Shown: positions 51,686-60,985, counted from the stretch's first letter. The stretch is DNA of 64,000 nucleotides from Collinsella sp. AF20-14LB (GCF_003459505.1 NZ_QRWD01000004.1:1-64000); one strand, 5' to 3'. Notes: generated by a model not told the origin, from the letters alone. A program made the numbers and translations.

Positions 51686-51772
51686 ACAACCCTCGCTTTG
51701 TAAGGAATGTTCACAAAGTTGAAGTTTCCACCTGCATTTCTTCGCAGGCTTTCAGTATGAAAGGAGAGCTAG

Positions 51773-54226
51773 ATGCGTGTTTCTTACGACTGGCTCAAGA
51801 CCATGATCGATATTCCGGAGGATCCCAAGACCCTTTCGGACGAATATATCCGTACCGGCACCGAGGTCGAGGCGATCGACACCGTGGGCGAGTCCTTCGA
51901 CCACGTGGTGACCGCCAAGGTGCTCACCAAGACCCCGCACCCCGATAGCGACCACATGTATGTGTGCTCGGTCGACGTGGGCGACAAGAACCTCGACGCC
52001 GACGGCAATCCCGCTCCGCTGCAGATCGTCTGCGGCGCACAGAACTTCGAGGCCGGCGACCACATCGTCACGGCCATGATCGGCGCCGTGCTTCCCGGCG
52101 ACGTCAAGATCAAGAAGAGCAAGCTTCGCGGCGTCGTGTCCATGGGCATGAACTGCTCTGCGCGCGAGCTCGGCCTGGGCGGCGACCACTCCGGCATCAT
52201 GATCCTGCCCGAGGACACGCCCTGCGGCATGCCGTTTGCCGAGTACATGGGCTCGAGCGACACCGTGCTCGACTGCGAGATCACGCCCAACCGCCCCGAC
52301 TGCCTGTCCATGATCGGCATGGCCCGCGAGACCGGCGCCATCTTCGACCGCGATTTCCACGTTGAGCTGCCCGCCATCAAAACCGAGACCGGCCGCGCGA
52401 CGGACGACGAGCTTTCGGTCGAGATCGCCGACGAGGGCCTGTGCGACCGCTACGTTGCCCGCATCGTGCGCAACGTGAAGGTCGGCCCGTCGCCCGACTG
52501 GATGGTCAAGCGCCTCAACGCCCTGGGCGTGCGCCCGCATAACAACATCGTCGACATCACCAACTACGTGATGATGCTCACCGGTCAGCCGCTGCACGCC
52601 TTTGACCTGTCCACCTTTGCCGAGCGCGAGGGCCGTCGCCGCGTGGTGGTTCGCGCTGCCCAGCAGGATGAGAAGTTCACGACCCTCGACGGCGAGGAGC
52701 GCACGCTCGACGCCGGCATGGGCCTTATCACCGACGGCGAGCGTCCCGTGGCGCTGGCCGGCGTCATGGGCGGCATGGATTCCGAGATCGAGGACGATAC
52801 CGTCGACGTGATGGTCGAGAGCGCCTGCTTCAACGCCGGTCGCACCTCGCACACCAGCCGCGATCTGTCGCTGATCTCCGACGCCTCCATTCGCTTTGAG
52901 CGCCAGGTCGATGAGACCGGCTGCGTGGATGTCGCCAACGTTACCTGCGCGCTCATCGAGGAGATTGCCGGCGGCGAGGTTGCTCCCGGTTATGTCGACG
53001 TGTTCCCCGCGCCCAAGACCATCGACAGCATTAAGCTGCGCCTGGCCCGCGTGCACGCCATCTGCGGTGCTGACATCGAGCCCGACTTTATCGAGCGTTC
53101 GCTCACCCGTCTGGGCTGCACCGTCGAACGCGACGGTGAGGACTTTATGGTTACCCCGCCGAGCTTCCGCCCAGACCTGCCGCGCGAGATTGACCTGATC
53201 GAGGAGGTCCTGCGCCTATGGGGCATGGGCCGCGTGACGGCGACAATCCCGGCTGCCAAGAACCACATCGGCGGCCTGACCCGCGAGCAAAAGCTCACCC
53301 GCAAGGTCGGCGAGATCCTGCGCGCCTGCGGTCTTAACGAGACCACGACCTTTGGCTTTGCCGCCCCGGGCGACCTGGAGAAGATCGGCATGTCCACCGA
53401 GGGCCGCGGCTGCCCCGTGGTGCTCATGAACCCGCTGGTGGCCGAGCAGACCGAGATGCGCCGCTCGCTGTTGCCGGGCCTACTGCAGTCCGTTGCCTAT
53501 AACGAGGCCCACGGCACGCCCAACGTGCACCTGTACGAGGTCGGCAGCCTGTTCCATGGTCGCGAGAATGCCAGCCTGCCCAAGGAGACCAAGTCCGTGG
53601 CGGGTGTGCTCTCGGGCCAGTGGAGCGAGCAGTCTTGGAACATGAAGTACCGCAAGCTGCGTTTCTTCTTTGGCAAGGGCATTGTCGAGGAGCTGCTCGC
53701 CCAGCTGCGCATCGAGAAGGTTCGCTTCCGTCCCGTCGAGGGCGAGGGCTATGCCTTTTTGCAGCCGGGTCGTGCGGCCGAGGTTCTGTCCGGCGGCACC
53801 GTGCTGGGTTGGGTCGGCGAGATCCACCCCGAGGCGCGCGAGGCCTGCGGCATCGACGAGGTTGTCGTTGCCTTTGAGCTTGACCTGGACAAGCTGATCA
53901 AGGGCGCCCGCAACCAGGAGAACTACCGCGAGTTCTCGCAGTACCCGGCCGTTGAGCACGACCTTGCCATTGTGGTCGACAATGCCGTGACCTGCGAGGA
54001 TCTTGAGCGCCGTATTACCAGCGCCGGCGGCAAGCTGCTCGAGGGCGTGCGCCTGTTCGATGTCTACCGCGATCCGGTTCGTATCGGCAAGGGCAAGAAG
54101 TCCATGGCCTTTGCGCTCACGTATCGCTCGGACGACCACACGCTCACCAGCGAAGAGGTCGAGAAAGCGCACCAGAAGATTGTCACCAAGGTGTGCAAGG
54201 GCGTAAACGGCGAGGTCCGCGGCTAG
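51773..54226 (+). CDS. pheT: phenylalanine-tRNA ligase beta subunit
   Basis: An 817-residue subunit that carries the tRNA-binding and editing functions. It begins MRVSYDWLKTMIDIP. An EMAP-type tRNA-binding domain (about 40-155; VCGAQNFEAGD) is followed by the B3/B4 editing domain (about 210-400; NIVDITNYVM), the B5 domain and the class II-like core. An anticodon-binding FDX-ACB domain closes it (about 720-817; YPAVEHDLAIVVD). AAAGGAGAG precedes the ATG. It is downstream of pheS in one operon. Confidence 0.96.
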   Translation: MRVSYDWLKTMIDIPEDPKTLSDEYIRTGTEVEAIDTVGESFDHVVTAKVLTKTPHPDSDHMYVCSVDVGDKNLDADGNPAPLQIVCGAQNFEAGDHIVTAMIGAVLPGDVKIKKSKLRGVVSMGMNCSARELGLGGDHSGIMILPEDTPCGMPFAEYMGSSDTVLDCEITPNRPDCLSMIGMARETGAIFDRDFHVELPAIKTETGRATDDELSVEIADEGLCDRYVARIVRNVKVGPSPDWMVKRLNALGVRPHNNIVDITNYVMMLTGQPLHAFDLSTFAEREGRRRVVVRAAQQDEKFTTLDGEERTLDAGMGLITDGERPVALAGVMGGMDSEIEDDTVDVMVESACFNAGRTSHTSRDLSLISDASIRFERQVDETGCVDVANVTCALIEEIAGGEVAPGYVDVFPAPKTIDSIKLRLARVHAICGADIEPDFIERSLTRLGCTVERDGEDFMVTPPSFRPDLPREIDLIEEVLRLWGMGRVTATIPAAKNHIGGLTREQKLTRKVGEILRACGLNETTTFGFAAPGDLEKIGMSTEGRGCPVVLMNPLVAEQTEMRRSLLPGLLQSVAYNEAHGTPNVHLYEVGSLFHGRENASLPKETKSVAGVLSGQWSEQSWNMKYRKLRFFFGKGIVEELLAQLRIEKVRFRPVEGEGYAFLQPGRAAEVLSGGTVLGWVGEIHPEAREACGIDEVVVAFELDLDKLIKGARNQENYREFSQYPAVEHDLAIVVDNAVTCEDLERRITSAGGKLLEGVRLFDVYRDPVRIGKGKKSMAFALTYRSDDHTLTSEEVEKAHQKIVTKVCKGVNGEVRG

Positions 54227-54257
54227 GATCGCTTGCGTCTGTGACGAATGTATTGCA

Positions 54258-54292
54258 AAACGGCGCACTGCTTTGTTGGCAGTGCGCCGTTT
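54258..54292 (+). terminator. terminator after pheT
   Basis: AAACGGCGCACTGC (54258-54271) and GCAGTGCGCCGTTT (54279-54292) form a perfect 14 bp stem. The T-run is short (GTTTGCTAT). Confidence 0.75.
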
Positions 54293-54310
54293 GCTATGAT
54301 AGCCGGCGGC

Positions 54311-54338
54311 GTGTTACGAACCTAGCAATACGTAACAC
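54311..54338 (+). promoter_or_regulatory. NikR-like operator before the CbiMQO transporter
   Basis: GTGTTAC-N14-GTAACAC, at 54311-54317 and 54332-54338. A GTGTTAC-N13/14-GTAACAC palindrome is described for NikR nickel repressors in some bacteria. Its place 56 bp before the transporter start suggests metal-dependent repression and nickel rather than cobalt as cargo. Confidence 0.65.
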
Positions 54339-54393
54339 TGGCAAGGTGATTCAAACGGCGCTGCGATCGCGTGCCGACAACCGGGAGGCGTAT

Positions 54394-55476
54394 ATGCACA
54401 TTCCAGATAATTATCTGTCCCCGCAGACCGATGCCGTCATGGCGGTTGCGATGGTGCCCGTTTGGGTCCACTGCATCAAGAAGGTGCGCGCCACGCTCGA
54501 TCGCGAGCACATGGCTTTTCTGGGCATCTGCGCCGCATTCTCTTTCTTGCTCATGATGTTTAACGTTCCGCTGCCCGGCGGCACCACAGGCCACGCCGTC
54601 GGCGGCGCACTCATCGCGCTGCTGCTGGGCCCCGAGGCCGCGGCTATCGCTGTCTCGGTCGCGCTGGCGCTGCAGGCGCTGCTGTTTGGCGACGGCGGCG
54701 TTCTGTCGTTTGGCGCCAACTGCTTTAACATGGCCTTTGTGCTGCCGTTTGTCGCTGCTATCGTGTTCCGTGCGCTCAACAGCCGTCTGCACGACAAGAG
54801 CTGGGGCACCTCGGTTTCTGCCATCGTGAGCGGTTGGTTCGGCCTGTGCCTGGCGGCCCTGTGCGCGGCAATCGAGTTTGGCATTCAGCCGATGCTCTTT
54901 ACCAACGCTTCGGGCGCGCCGCTGTACTGCCCCTTCCCGCTGTCCGTGGCTATTCCGGCCATGTTGATCCCGCATATGCTGGTTGCCGGCGTGATCGAGG
55001 GCGTGGCGACGGCCGCCATCTACGGTTTCATTAAGAAGACGGCGCCGAGCATTATCGTCGGGCCCGAGGCCGTCGATGGCCAGCTTGCTGCCGATGGTAC
55101 TGCCAAGAAGACTTCCCTGATTCCCACGCTCATTCTGGTCGCCGTGCTTGCCGCAGCCACGCCGCTGGGCCTGCTGGCCACGGGTGACGCATGGGGCGAG
55201 TGGGACGCCGAGGGCGCCGCGACTGCCGTTCAGGAGGCTGGTGACGACAGTCTGCAGGCTTCAGTCGGCCTCGACACCCCGACCTTTGCCGATGCCCTGC
55301 CCACGGGCGATTATCTGCAGGCCTATTCCGAGGAACAGGGCCTTGGCTTTGCCGGCCAGGCTGCGATGTATATTCTTTCGGGCGTGATTGGCGTGGCGGT
55401 GCTCACCATCGCATTCCGCCTGGTCTCGCTGACGGTCAAGGAAAGCGGTGCTCATGGCAATAGCCGAGCTGCCTAG
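54394..55476 (+). CDS. cbiM: ECF-type nickel/cobalt transporter substrate-binding membrane protein (CbiM/NikM with fused N-like part)
   Basis: A 360-residue membrane protein. The N-terminus MHIPDNYLSPQTDAV follows the essential MHIPD pattern, whose His2 ligates the metal. The next 220 residues carry about seven helices with PLPGGTTGHAVGGALIALLLGP and GDGGVLSFGANCFNMAFV, the core signature. The C-terminal part (about 230-360) has TLILVAVLAAATPLGLLATGDAWGEW and a final helix, matching the small CbiN/NikN component, so it is a fusion. GGGAGG is placed for ATG 54394; the frame is open from 54193. A NikR-like site lies upstream. Confidence 0.92.
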   Translation: MHIPDNYLSPQTDAVMAVAMVPVWVHCIKKVRATLDREHMAFLGICAAFSFLLMMFNVPLPGGTTGHAVGGALIALLLGPEAAAIAVSVALALQALLFGDGGVLSFGANCFNMAFVLPFVAAIVFRALNSRLHDKSWGTSVSAIVSGWFGLCLAALCAAIEFGIQPMLFTNASGAPLYCPFPLSVAIPAMLIPHMLVAGVIEGVATAAIYGFIKKTAPSIIVGPEAVDGQLAADGTAKKTSLIPTLILVAVLAAATPLGLLATGDAWGEWDAEGAATAVQEAGDDSLQASVGLDTPTFADALPTGDYLQAYSEEQGLGFAGQAAMYILSGVIGVAVLTIAFRLVSLTVKESGAHGNSRAA

Positions 55477-56290
55477 CTGGCTTGCGGTCGAGCAGCGTTA
55501 CGAGCCCGCGGGGGCTCGGCATCGTGTAATGCAAAAGAATGTCCTGCACCTGGCGAGCCTGCTTGAGCGGGTTCGCCTGGGTGGAGGCGCGAACGAGGGC
55601 GGGTCGATGGTCGACCGCGCCCTTTCTTGCGTTTCGGCTCCGGTGCGCCTGGTGGGGATGTTCGTCTGCGTTCTGTGCGTGTGCCTGACGCAGAGCCCGC
55701 TGTACCTCATGTTGATGGCGGCTATCGCGTTGGTGCTGGTCGCGGTGCGCCCTGTACGCGGGCTGCGCGCTACCTTTGTGCCGGCGTTGGCTGCCGCGGG
55801 GTTTGCCGTGGTTTTGGCGCTGCCTGCCCTGCTGCTGGGTGCTTCAGCCACGGGCGCCATGCTCAAGATTGCACTCAAGACGTTCATTAACGTGTCGCTG
55901 GTGCTGGGCGTTTCGTGGACGCTCACCTGGAGTCGCATGTCGGCGGCGCTTAAGATGCTGCGCCTGCCCGACGAGGTCATCTTTACCTTTGATATGGCAC
56001 TCAAGCATATCGAGGTGCTGGGATGCACGGCGCACGATCTGTGCGAATCGGTCATGTTGCGCAGCGTTGGCCGTGCGCCTGAGGGATTTTCGCGTACCGA
56101 TTCGATCGCGGGTATCATGGGCATGACCTTTATCAAGGCGATGGAGTGCAGCCACGCGATGGACGAGGCTATGCTCTGCCGCGGCTTTGCCGGTGCGTAC
56201 CCGGCGCCCGGGCGGAGCGGCTTTGGCTGGCGCGATGCGGTTTATGCGGCCGTCGTGGTGCTGCTCGCCGTGTTGTGCGCGGTGCTGTAG
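55454..56290 (+). CDS. cbiQ: ECF transporter T component CbiQ
   Basis: A 278-residue transmembrane coupling protein. The central helices (LVGMFVCVLCVCLTQSPLYLMLMAA; FVPALAAAGFAVVLALPALLLG) are followed by SAALKMLRLPDEVIFTFDMALKHIEVL and by MDEAMLCRGFAGAYP, the coupling helix with its Ala-x-x-x-Arg-Gly-type motif that contacts the ATPase. It overlaps the cbiM end by 23 bp. The first 50 residues are hydrophilic and weakly conserved, so a later start is possible. Confidence 0.9.
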   Translation: MAIAELPSWLAVEQRYEPAGARHRVMQKNVLHLASLLERVRLGGGANEGGSMVDRALSCVSAPVRLVGMFVCVLCVCLTQSPLYLMLMAAIALVLVAVRPVRGLRATFVPALAAAGFAVVLALPALLLGASATGAMLKIALKTFINVSLVLGVSWTLTWSRMSAALKMLRLPDEVIFTFDMALKHIEVLGCTAHDLCESVMLRSVGRAPEGFSRTDSIAGIMGMTFIKAMECSHAMDEAMLCRGFAGAYPAPGRSGFGWRDAVYAAVVVLLAVLCAVL

Positions 56291-56334
56291 CGCGGGCGGC
56301 CGAGCCGTCGATGTGGATAGGGAAGGGCGACGTT

Positions 56335-57105
56335 TTGGCAAACGATACGAATGGCGTGATGGGCGCGAACGGTGCTACTGGCGCCAAGAGCGTGCCGCTC
56401 ATCGAGTTTCGCGACGTGGTGTTCTCCTATGCGGGGCATACGGTTGTCGATGGTGTGTCGCTGCAGGTCGATCGTGGTGAACTCGTTGCCCTACTCGGTC
56501 CCAACGGCTGCGGTAAGACGACGATTATGCGCCTTATCAACGGTCTTGAACTAGCGGACGCGGGCGCGTACCTGTTTGACGGGCACGTGATCGATGCGGC
56601 GTTTCTAAGGGATTCCGCGGCCGCTCAGCGGTTCCATCAGCGCGTGGGCTTTGTGTTCCAGAATGCCGACGCCCAGCTGTTCTGCGCTACGGTGGGCGAG
56701 GAAGTTGCTTTTGGCCCCGCGCAGATGGGGCTGCCGACAGACGAGCTCGAGCGCCGCGTCCGCGATGCCATGGAGCTGTTCCAGGTTGCCGATCTGGTCG
56801 ATGCCTCGCCCTATCAGCTTTCGGGCGGGCAAAAGAAGCGCGTGGCGCTGGCGGCGATCGTGTCGATGAACCCCGATATCTTGGTGCTCGACGAGCCCAC
56901 CAACGGTCTCGATGAGGACTCGTGCGACATCGTAGTCAACTTTTTGCTGGCCTACGTTGCTGCCGGTAAGACGGTTTTGATGAGTACGCACCATCAAGAT
57001 TTGGTGCGCCGCTTGGGGGCCCGTGCCATCTATATCGATCGATATCACCATGTGGTCGAGGCGCCTTCGCCGTCGTATGGAACCGAGAGCGGTGCTGCGG
57101 AATAG
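56335..57105 (+). CDS. cbiO: ECF transporter ATPase CbiO
   Basis: A 256-residue ABC ATPase. LIEFRDVVFSYAGHTVVDGVSL opens the fold, GPNGCGKTT is Walker A, VFQNADAQLFCATVGEEVAFGPAQMG is the Q-loop region typical of CbiO/EcfA, YQLSGGQKKRVALA is the signature, and ILVLDEPTNGLDE is Walker B. I chose TTG 56335 because GGAAGGG at 56321-56327 is well spaced; ATG 56311 and GTG or ATG 56355-56358 are alternatives. It begins 44 bp after cbiQ and completes the nickel/cobalt transporter. Confidence 0.93.
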   Translation: MANDTNGVMGANGATGAKSVPLIEFRDVVFSYAGHTVVDGVSLQVDRGELVALLGPNGCGKTTIMRLINGLELADAGAYLFDGHVIDAAFLRDSAAAQRFHQRVGFVFQNADAQLFCATVGEEVAFGPAQMGLPTDELERRVRDAMELFQVADLVDASPYQLSGGQKKRVALAAIVSMNPDILVLDEPTNGLDEDSCDIVVNFLLAYVAAGKTVLMSTHHQDLVRRLGARAIYIDRYHHVVEAPSPSYGTESGAAE

Positions 57106-57184
57106 TTGCTGCGTAGTAGGGTTGCGGCCGCGTGCGTGACTCGCCGTGAATGGTATAGTTATCCGGGTTTTTACGGGGGTGGCT

Positions 57185-58033
57185 ATGCCAAGTTGGAATA
57201 TTCATATCGCTCAGACGGAACGACTGCTGGCGCGTGCTGGCACGCTTGCCGATAAGGTGCGCGACCGCAATGCCTTTTTGTTTGGCAATGTAGTTCCGGA
57301 CATTTTTGTGGGCTATATGGTTCCCGGTATTGCCGATCCCATTCCGTATCGCATTACACATTTTGCCAAGCCCGAGCCTATTCCTAAGCCGCGCGAGCAC
57401 GAGTTCTGGGATACCTATGTGGCACCGTTGCTTAAAAGCTCGCCCACCGGTGCGCCGGCCGCGGCGACCTCGATTATCGAGGAACGCGAGCGACTGAACC
57501 GCGTACACTATCCCCAGCGCTACAAGGATGCCGAGCCGGTTGCCGGTCCCGGCGCCTGTGAGTTCTCGCTTGCGTCCGAAGATGTGGCGCAGTCGCTGCT
57601 CGATTTAACGCTGGGCGTCTGGTCGCATCTGGTGGCCGACACGGTATGGAACACGCGTGTGAACCAGTATCTGGAAGCACACGGCGGCAAGCCGTGCGAG
57701 GAGTTCCGCATTAAAAAGCAAGGCGACTTTGACTGGTTTGGCAAGACGCTGGGCATTGTTTCCATCCCGCGTGCGACCGATCGCCTGTATACCGCTGCGA
57801 CGCGTTTTGGGCAGTATCCCATCCATAAGGAGTATGTGCTCAAGACCATCGGCGTCATGCACGAGATTGTACGCGAAAACCCCGGCGAGCCCGATCATCC
57901 GCCGTATCGCCTGCTAACCGAGGAGTTCTTCGACGCAACGTTTACCGAGGTCATCGAGCTGACCGAGGCGGGATTTGCGGCTCGCGTTGCTGCTTCTGAC
58001 GTTCCCGCAGTCCCTCTGATCGCTAGCTGCTAG
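57185..58033 (+). CDS. zinc-dependent phospholipase C-like (PF00882-like) protein
   Basis: A 282-residue protein. PSWNIHIAQTERLL, then NAFLFGNVVPDIFVGY, ITHFAKPEP and LLDLTLGVWSHLVADTVWNTRVN give His and Asp residues at the spacing of the Zn-dependent PLC/S1-P1 nuclease fold. No signal peptide is seen, so it is probably cytoplasmic and its substrate is unclear. ATG 57185 follows GGGGGTGG; the frame is open from 57146. Its stop overlaps the convergent gene's stop by 4 bp. Confidence 0.62.
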   Translation: MPSWNIHIAQTERLLARAGTLADKVRDRNAFLFGNVVPDIFVGYMVPGIADPIPYRITHFAKPEPIPKPREHEFWDTYVAPLLKSSPTGAPAAATSIIEERERLNRVHYPQRYKDAEPVAGPGACEFSLASEDVAQSLLDLTLGVWSHLVADTVWNTRVNQYLEAHGGKPCEEFRIKKQGDFDWFGKTLGIVSIPRATDRLYTAATRFGQYPIHKEYVLKTIGVMHEIVRENPGEPDHPPYRLLTEEFFDATFTEVIELTEAGFAARVAASDVPAVPLIASC

Positions 58034-59103
58034 CCGGCCGGCTTAACGGTGAACAATTCATCCCAATTGACCAACAGCTCCCGTCGCAGGGCATCTTCGG
58101 CGGTACGCTCCTGATCGGTCTTTGGGATGTAGGGGAGTCCCGCCTTTTTATGAATGAGCTCGGCGATGCTATCAAAGCTCTTCTTGTCCTTGATCTGGTC
58201 GTAGGTAATTTGTATGACATCGTAGCCCATGCTGGTGAGCGCGGTGGTGCGCTCCGCATCGGAGAGGCTCGCGGCTTCGCCATCGTGGGCGGAACGGCCT
58301 TGGCATTCCAAGATGGCGCCCATGCTGTCGGTGTTGCTCTCTATGAGGATATCGGCGTAGCAGCAGGTTTTGTCATACAGTGAGCGCGCGGCGTCGCTGA
58401 GTGGGATGCGCACGTTGTTTGCGATGTTGATGCCCATGCCGCCCTCGTTGCGGGGGAGCGAAACAAGCATGGAGGTCTGTACTTCGAAGGGCGAGGCGGT
58501 CTGCCCCGTCATGTGCTCGGTCGCCCAGCGCAGTTGTTTAACGCCGCGCAGGCCTGCGGCCTGCTTGGCAAACGCGGCGATATCCGCCGCGCTGAGGAGC
58601 GGTGGGCGCTTCCACAAGTTGGTGCCATTGCCGTTGACATCGTTAACTCGCTCCCAGCCGCAGTTGGGTGGAATGAGCTTAAGCGAAATAGCTTCATCAA
58701 GTTGTTGTTGCGTTCGCTCGCAGGGCTTAAACACTGCAAAGGAGCCGCACATCTCGTAGCAAGCCATGAGTAGCTGGTTGCGGGAGACCTGCTTAGCAAG
58801 GCTGAGCAGCGTGAACTCCGGTGAAGTGACATCAAACCCATGTTCAGTCTGCCTAAACGACCCAGGAGGCGGCTCTTGGGTCAGGAGGTGCGATTTAAAC
58901 AGGCTTCGCGACCCGGATTGTGCTCGAGTGAATACAAGCCTGTGAAGCGGTGCATGAAGCAGGTCTTTTACAACTGCATGACTTCCGAGGCCGCAACATC
59001 TGCGATCCATATTGCCAAGGCTAATGGCGGGGTAAAGCCCTAATACCTGCGGCGGGATACGGTGATAGTAAAAAGCGGATTGACCGCATAGCGTCAGGTC
59101 CAT
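58030..59103 (-). CDS. AbiEi/DUF559-like hypothetical protein
   Basis: A 357-residue protein. The N-terminal half begins MDLTLCGQSAFYYHRIPPQVLGLYP, and has TSPEFTLLSLAKQVSRNQLLMACYEMCGSFAVF, a pattern seen in AbiEi-like and DUF559 proteins of Coriobacteria. The C-terminal part includes DILIESNTDSMGAILECQGRSAHDGEAASLSDAERTTALTSMGYDVIQITYDQI, like a PD-(D/E)xK or Vsr-type nuclease core with D, E and C/Q in the ExK place. The frame is open to 59223, but AGGAGG is set for ATG 59103. The long inverted repeat at 59155 sits in its promoter region. Function unproven; a defence role is possible. Confidence 0.6.
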   Translation of the reverse strand: MDLTLCGQSAFYYHRIPPQVLGLYPAISLGNMDRRCCGLGSHAVVKDLLHAPLHRLVFTRAQSGSRSLFKSHLLTQEPPPGSFRQTEHGFDVTSPEFTLLSLAKQVSRNQLLMACYEMCGSFAVFKPCERTQQQLDEAISLKLIPPNCGWERVNDVNGNGTNLWKRPPLLSAADIAAFAKQAAGLRGVKQLRWATEHMTGQTASPFEVQTSMLVSLPRNEGGMGINIANNVRIPLSDAARSLYDKTCCYADILIESNTDSMGAILECQGRSAHDGEAASLSDAERTTALTSMGYDVIQITYDQIKDKKSFDSIAELIHKKAGLPYIPKTDQERTAEDALRRELLVNWDELFTVKPAG

Positions 59104-59154
59104 GATATCCTCCTGGTCGAAATGTGCTTTTGGACCGTGCGATGCCAGCGTCAA

Positions 59155-59282
59155 TTCGGAAGTATGCGGCAAAATCTGAACCCTGTGAGCAGACCTGGCT
59201 TTTGAGGCCAGTTTATCAGGCATTTTGTTGCGAAAAAACGGGGTGTGCTCGGAGGTCTCAGAATTTGCCGCATACTTCCGAA
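59155..59282. repeat. long inverted-repeat intergenic element (family A, copy 3)
   Basis: A 25-base arm beginning TTCGGAAGTATGCGGC (59155-59179) is inverted at 59258-59282 with one mismatch. TGTGCTCGG (59244-59252) is the inverse of CCGAGCACA in the element at 6114. A central stem, TGGCTTTTGAGGCCA, lies near 59196-59210. It is 52 bp upstream of the AbiEi/DUF559-like start. Confidence 0.75.
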
Positions 59283-59460
59283 AACGCGGTCGATCTGGCT
59301 CTTGCTAAAACGATTTAGCAGCGTCGGGTAAGGTGTGGTTTCGCCATCGGGCGAACACTTTTAGCGCTTGGGACTTTATTTTTGGGCCTCGAAAGGTGGA
59401 TTTCGCGCTTTTGGTAAAGAAATGGGTGCGTGTTTTGCCGTGTGCCGGCATTGACACAGA

Positions 59461-59496
59461 AAAAGGGCCCGGAAGGCGAAGCCTTCCGGGCCCTTT
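59461..59496 (-). terminator. terminator of pyruvate kinase
   Basis: AAAGGGCCCGGAAGGC and GCCTTCCGGGCCCTTT form a near-perfect stem with a three-base loop. On the minus strand the T-run of TTTTT follows it. Confidence 0.92.
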
Positions 59497-59524
59497 GCAA
59501 TGCAAACATGCTTGCAAGTACGAC

Positions 59525-60985
59525 TTAACGCACCTGAGCGACGTAAGCGACGTTGGTCGAGGAGACCTTGTCCTCGAGCTGGACGCTCATGCGGGGATCG
59601 CCGGCGGTAGCGACGGTCAAATCGCCAGCCTCGACGTAGCCGAGCTCCTTAGCGGTCTCGATCGCCTTGACGATCGTGCCGTTGACGGTGCCCTGGGTAA
59701 TCTCGGCCTGATGCGGGATAACGCCCCAGTACATGATCATCTGCTGGACGGCCCACTCGTGGCGGGAGAACGCGCAAATCGGCATGTTGGGACGGAAGTG
59801 CGAGATCAGGCGAGCGGTACGACCGGTGGTCGTCGGCACGGTGATGCACTTGGCGCCAACGGTGGTAGCCATGTTCACAGCGGACATACCCACAACGTTG
59901 TTGACGACGCGGGTGCCGTGAGCATCGGCCGGAACCTCGAGCGGAGCGTGGGCCGGGAGGTACTTCTCGGTCTCGAGAGCAATGCTGGCCTGCATCTTGA
60001 CGGCCTCGACCGGGTACTTACCGGCAGCGGACTCGCCAGAGAGCATAACGGCGTCGGTGCCGTCGTAGATGGCGTTAGCAACGTCGGCAACCTCGGCGCG
60101 CGTCGGGCGCGGGTTCTGCTGCATGGAGTCGAGCATCTGCGTAGCAGTGATGACGGGCTTGTAGGCCGCGTTGCACTTGGCGATGATCTCCTTCTGGATG
60201 TGGGGAACGAGCTCGGGCTTGATCTCGATGCCCAGGTCGCCACGGGCGACCATGATGCCGTCGGAAGCCTCGAGGATCTCGTCGAAGTTCTCGACGCCCA
60301 GGGCGCACTCGATCTTCGGGAAGATCGTCACGTGCTCGCCGCCGTTCTCGCGGCAAAGCTTGCGGATGCCACGGACGGACTCGCCGTCACGGATGAAGGA
60401 AGCGGCGATGTAGTCGATGTTCTCGGTCAGGCCAAAGAGGATGTCCTGACGATCGCGCTCGGTGATGGCGGGCAGCGAGATGTTGACGTTGGGCATGTTG
60501 ACGCCCTTGCGCTCGCCGATCAGGCCGTCATTCTTGACGACGCAGGTCATGTCCTGGCCGTCGACGGACTCGACCTCGAGGGCAACCAGGCCGTCATCGA
60601 TCAGGATGAGGGAGCCCTTCTCGACCTCGGAGGGCAGAGCCAGGTAGTCGAGGGAGATGTGCTCAGCGGTGCCGTGGAAATCCTCGGACGTAGGCTGAGC
60701 GGTGACGACGATCTTATCGCCGGTCTTGACGGCAACCTTCTTGCCGTCGACCAGAAGGCCGGTGCGGACCTCGGGGCCCTTGGTGTCGAGCAGGATGCCG
60801 ACGGGCAGACCGAGCTCCTTGGAAATACGGCGGACGCGCTCGATGCGACCGTGGTGCTCGTCGTAGGAGCCGTGCGAGAAGTTAAAACGGGCGACGTTCA
60901 TGCCCGCCTTGATCATCTCGCGGATGGTCTCGTCGCTATCGCAGGCGGGACCCATGGTGCATACAATCTTAGTGCGCTTGTACAT
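59525..60985 (-). CDS. pyk: pyruvate kinase
   Basis: A 486-residue glycolytic enzyme making pyruvate and ATP from phosphoenolpyruvate. RTKIVCTMGPACDS opens the barrel, DTKGPEVRTG binds K+ and nucleotide, the active-site Lys is in IFPKIE, and MVARGDLGIEI holds metal ligands. The B domain is at about 75-170, and the C-terminal allosteric domain at about 350-486 (ITVPTTTGRTARLISHFRPN). AGATGGAGG precedes ATG 60985. It has its own terminator and is convergent with nothing. Confidence 0.97.
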   Translation of the reverse strand: MYKRTKIVCTMGPACDSDETIREMIKAGMNVARFNFSHGSYDEHHGRIERVRRISKELGLPVGILLDTKGPEVRTGLLVDGKKVAVKTGDKIVVTAQPTSEDFHGTAEHISLDYLALPSEVEKGSLILIDDGLVALEVESVDGQDMTCVVKNDGLIGERKGVNMPNVNISLPAITERDRQDILFGLTENIDYIAASFIRDGESVRGIRKLCRENGGEHVTIFPKIECALGVENFDEILEASDGIMVARGDLGIEIKPELVPHIQKEIIAKCNAAYKPVITATQMLDSMQQNPRPTRAEVADVANAIYDGTDAVMLSGESAAGKYPVEAVKMQASIALETEKYLPAHAPLEVPADAHGTRVVNNVVGMSAVNMATTVGAKCITVPTTTGRTARLISHFRPNMPICAFSRHEWAVQQMIMYWGVIPHQAEITQGTVNGTIVKAIETAKELGYVEAGDLTVATAGDPRMSVQLEDKVSSTNVAYVAQVR

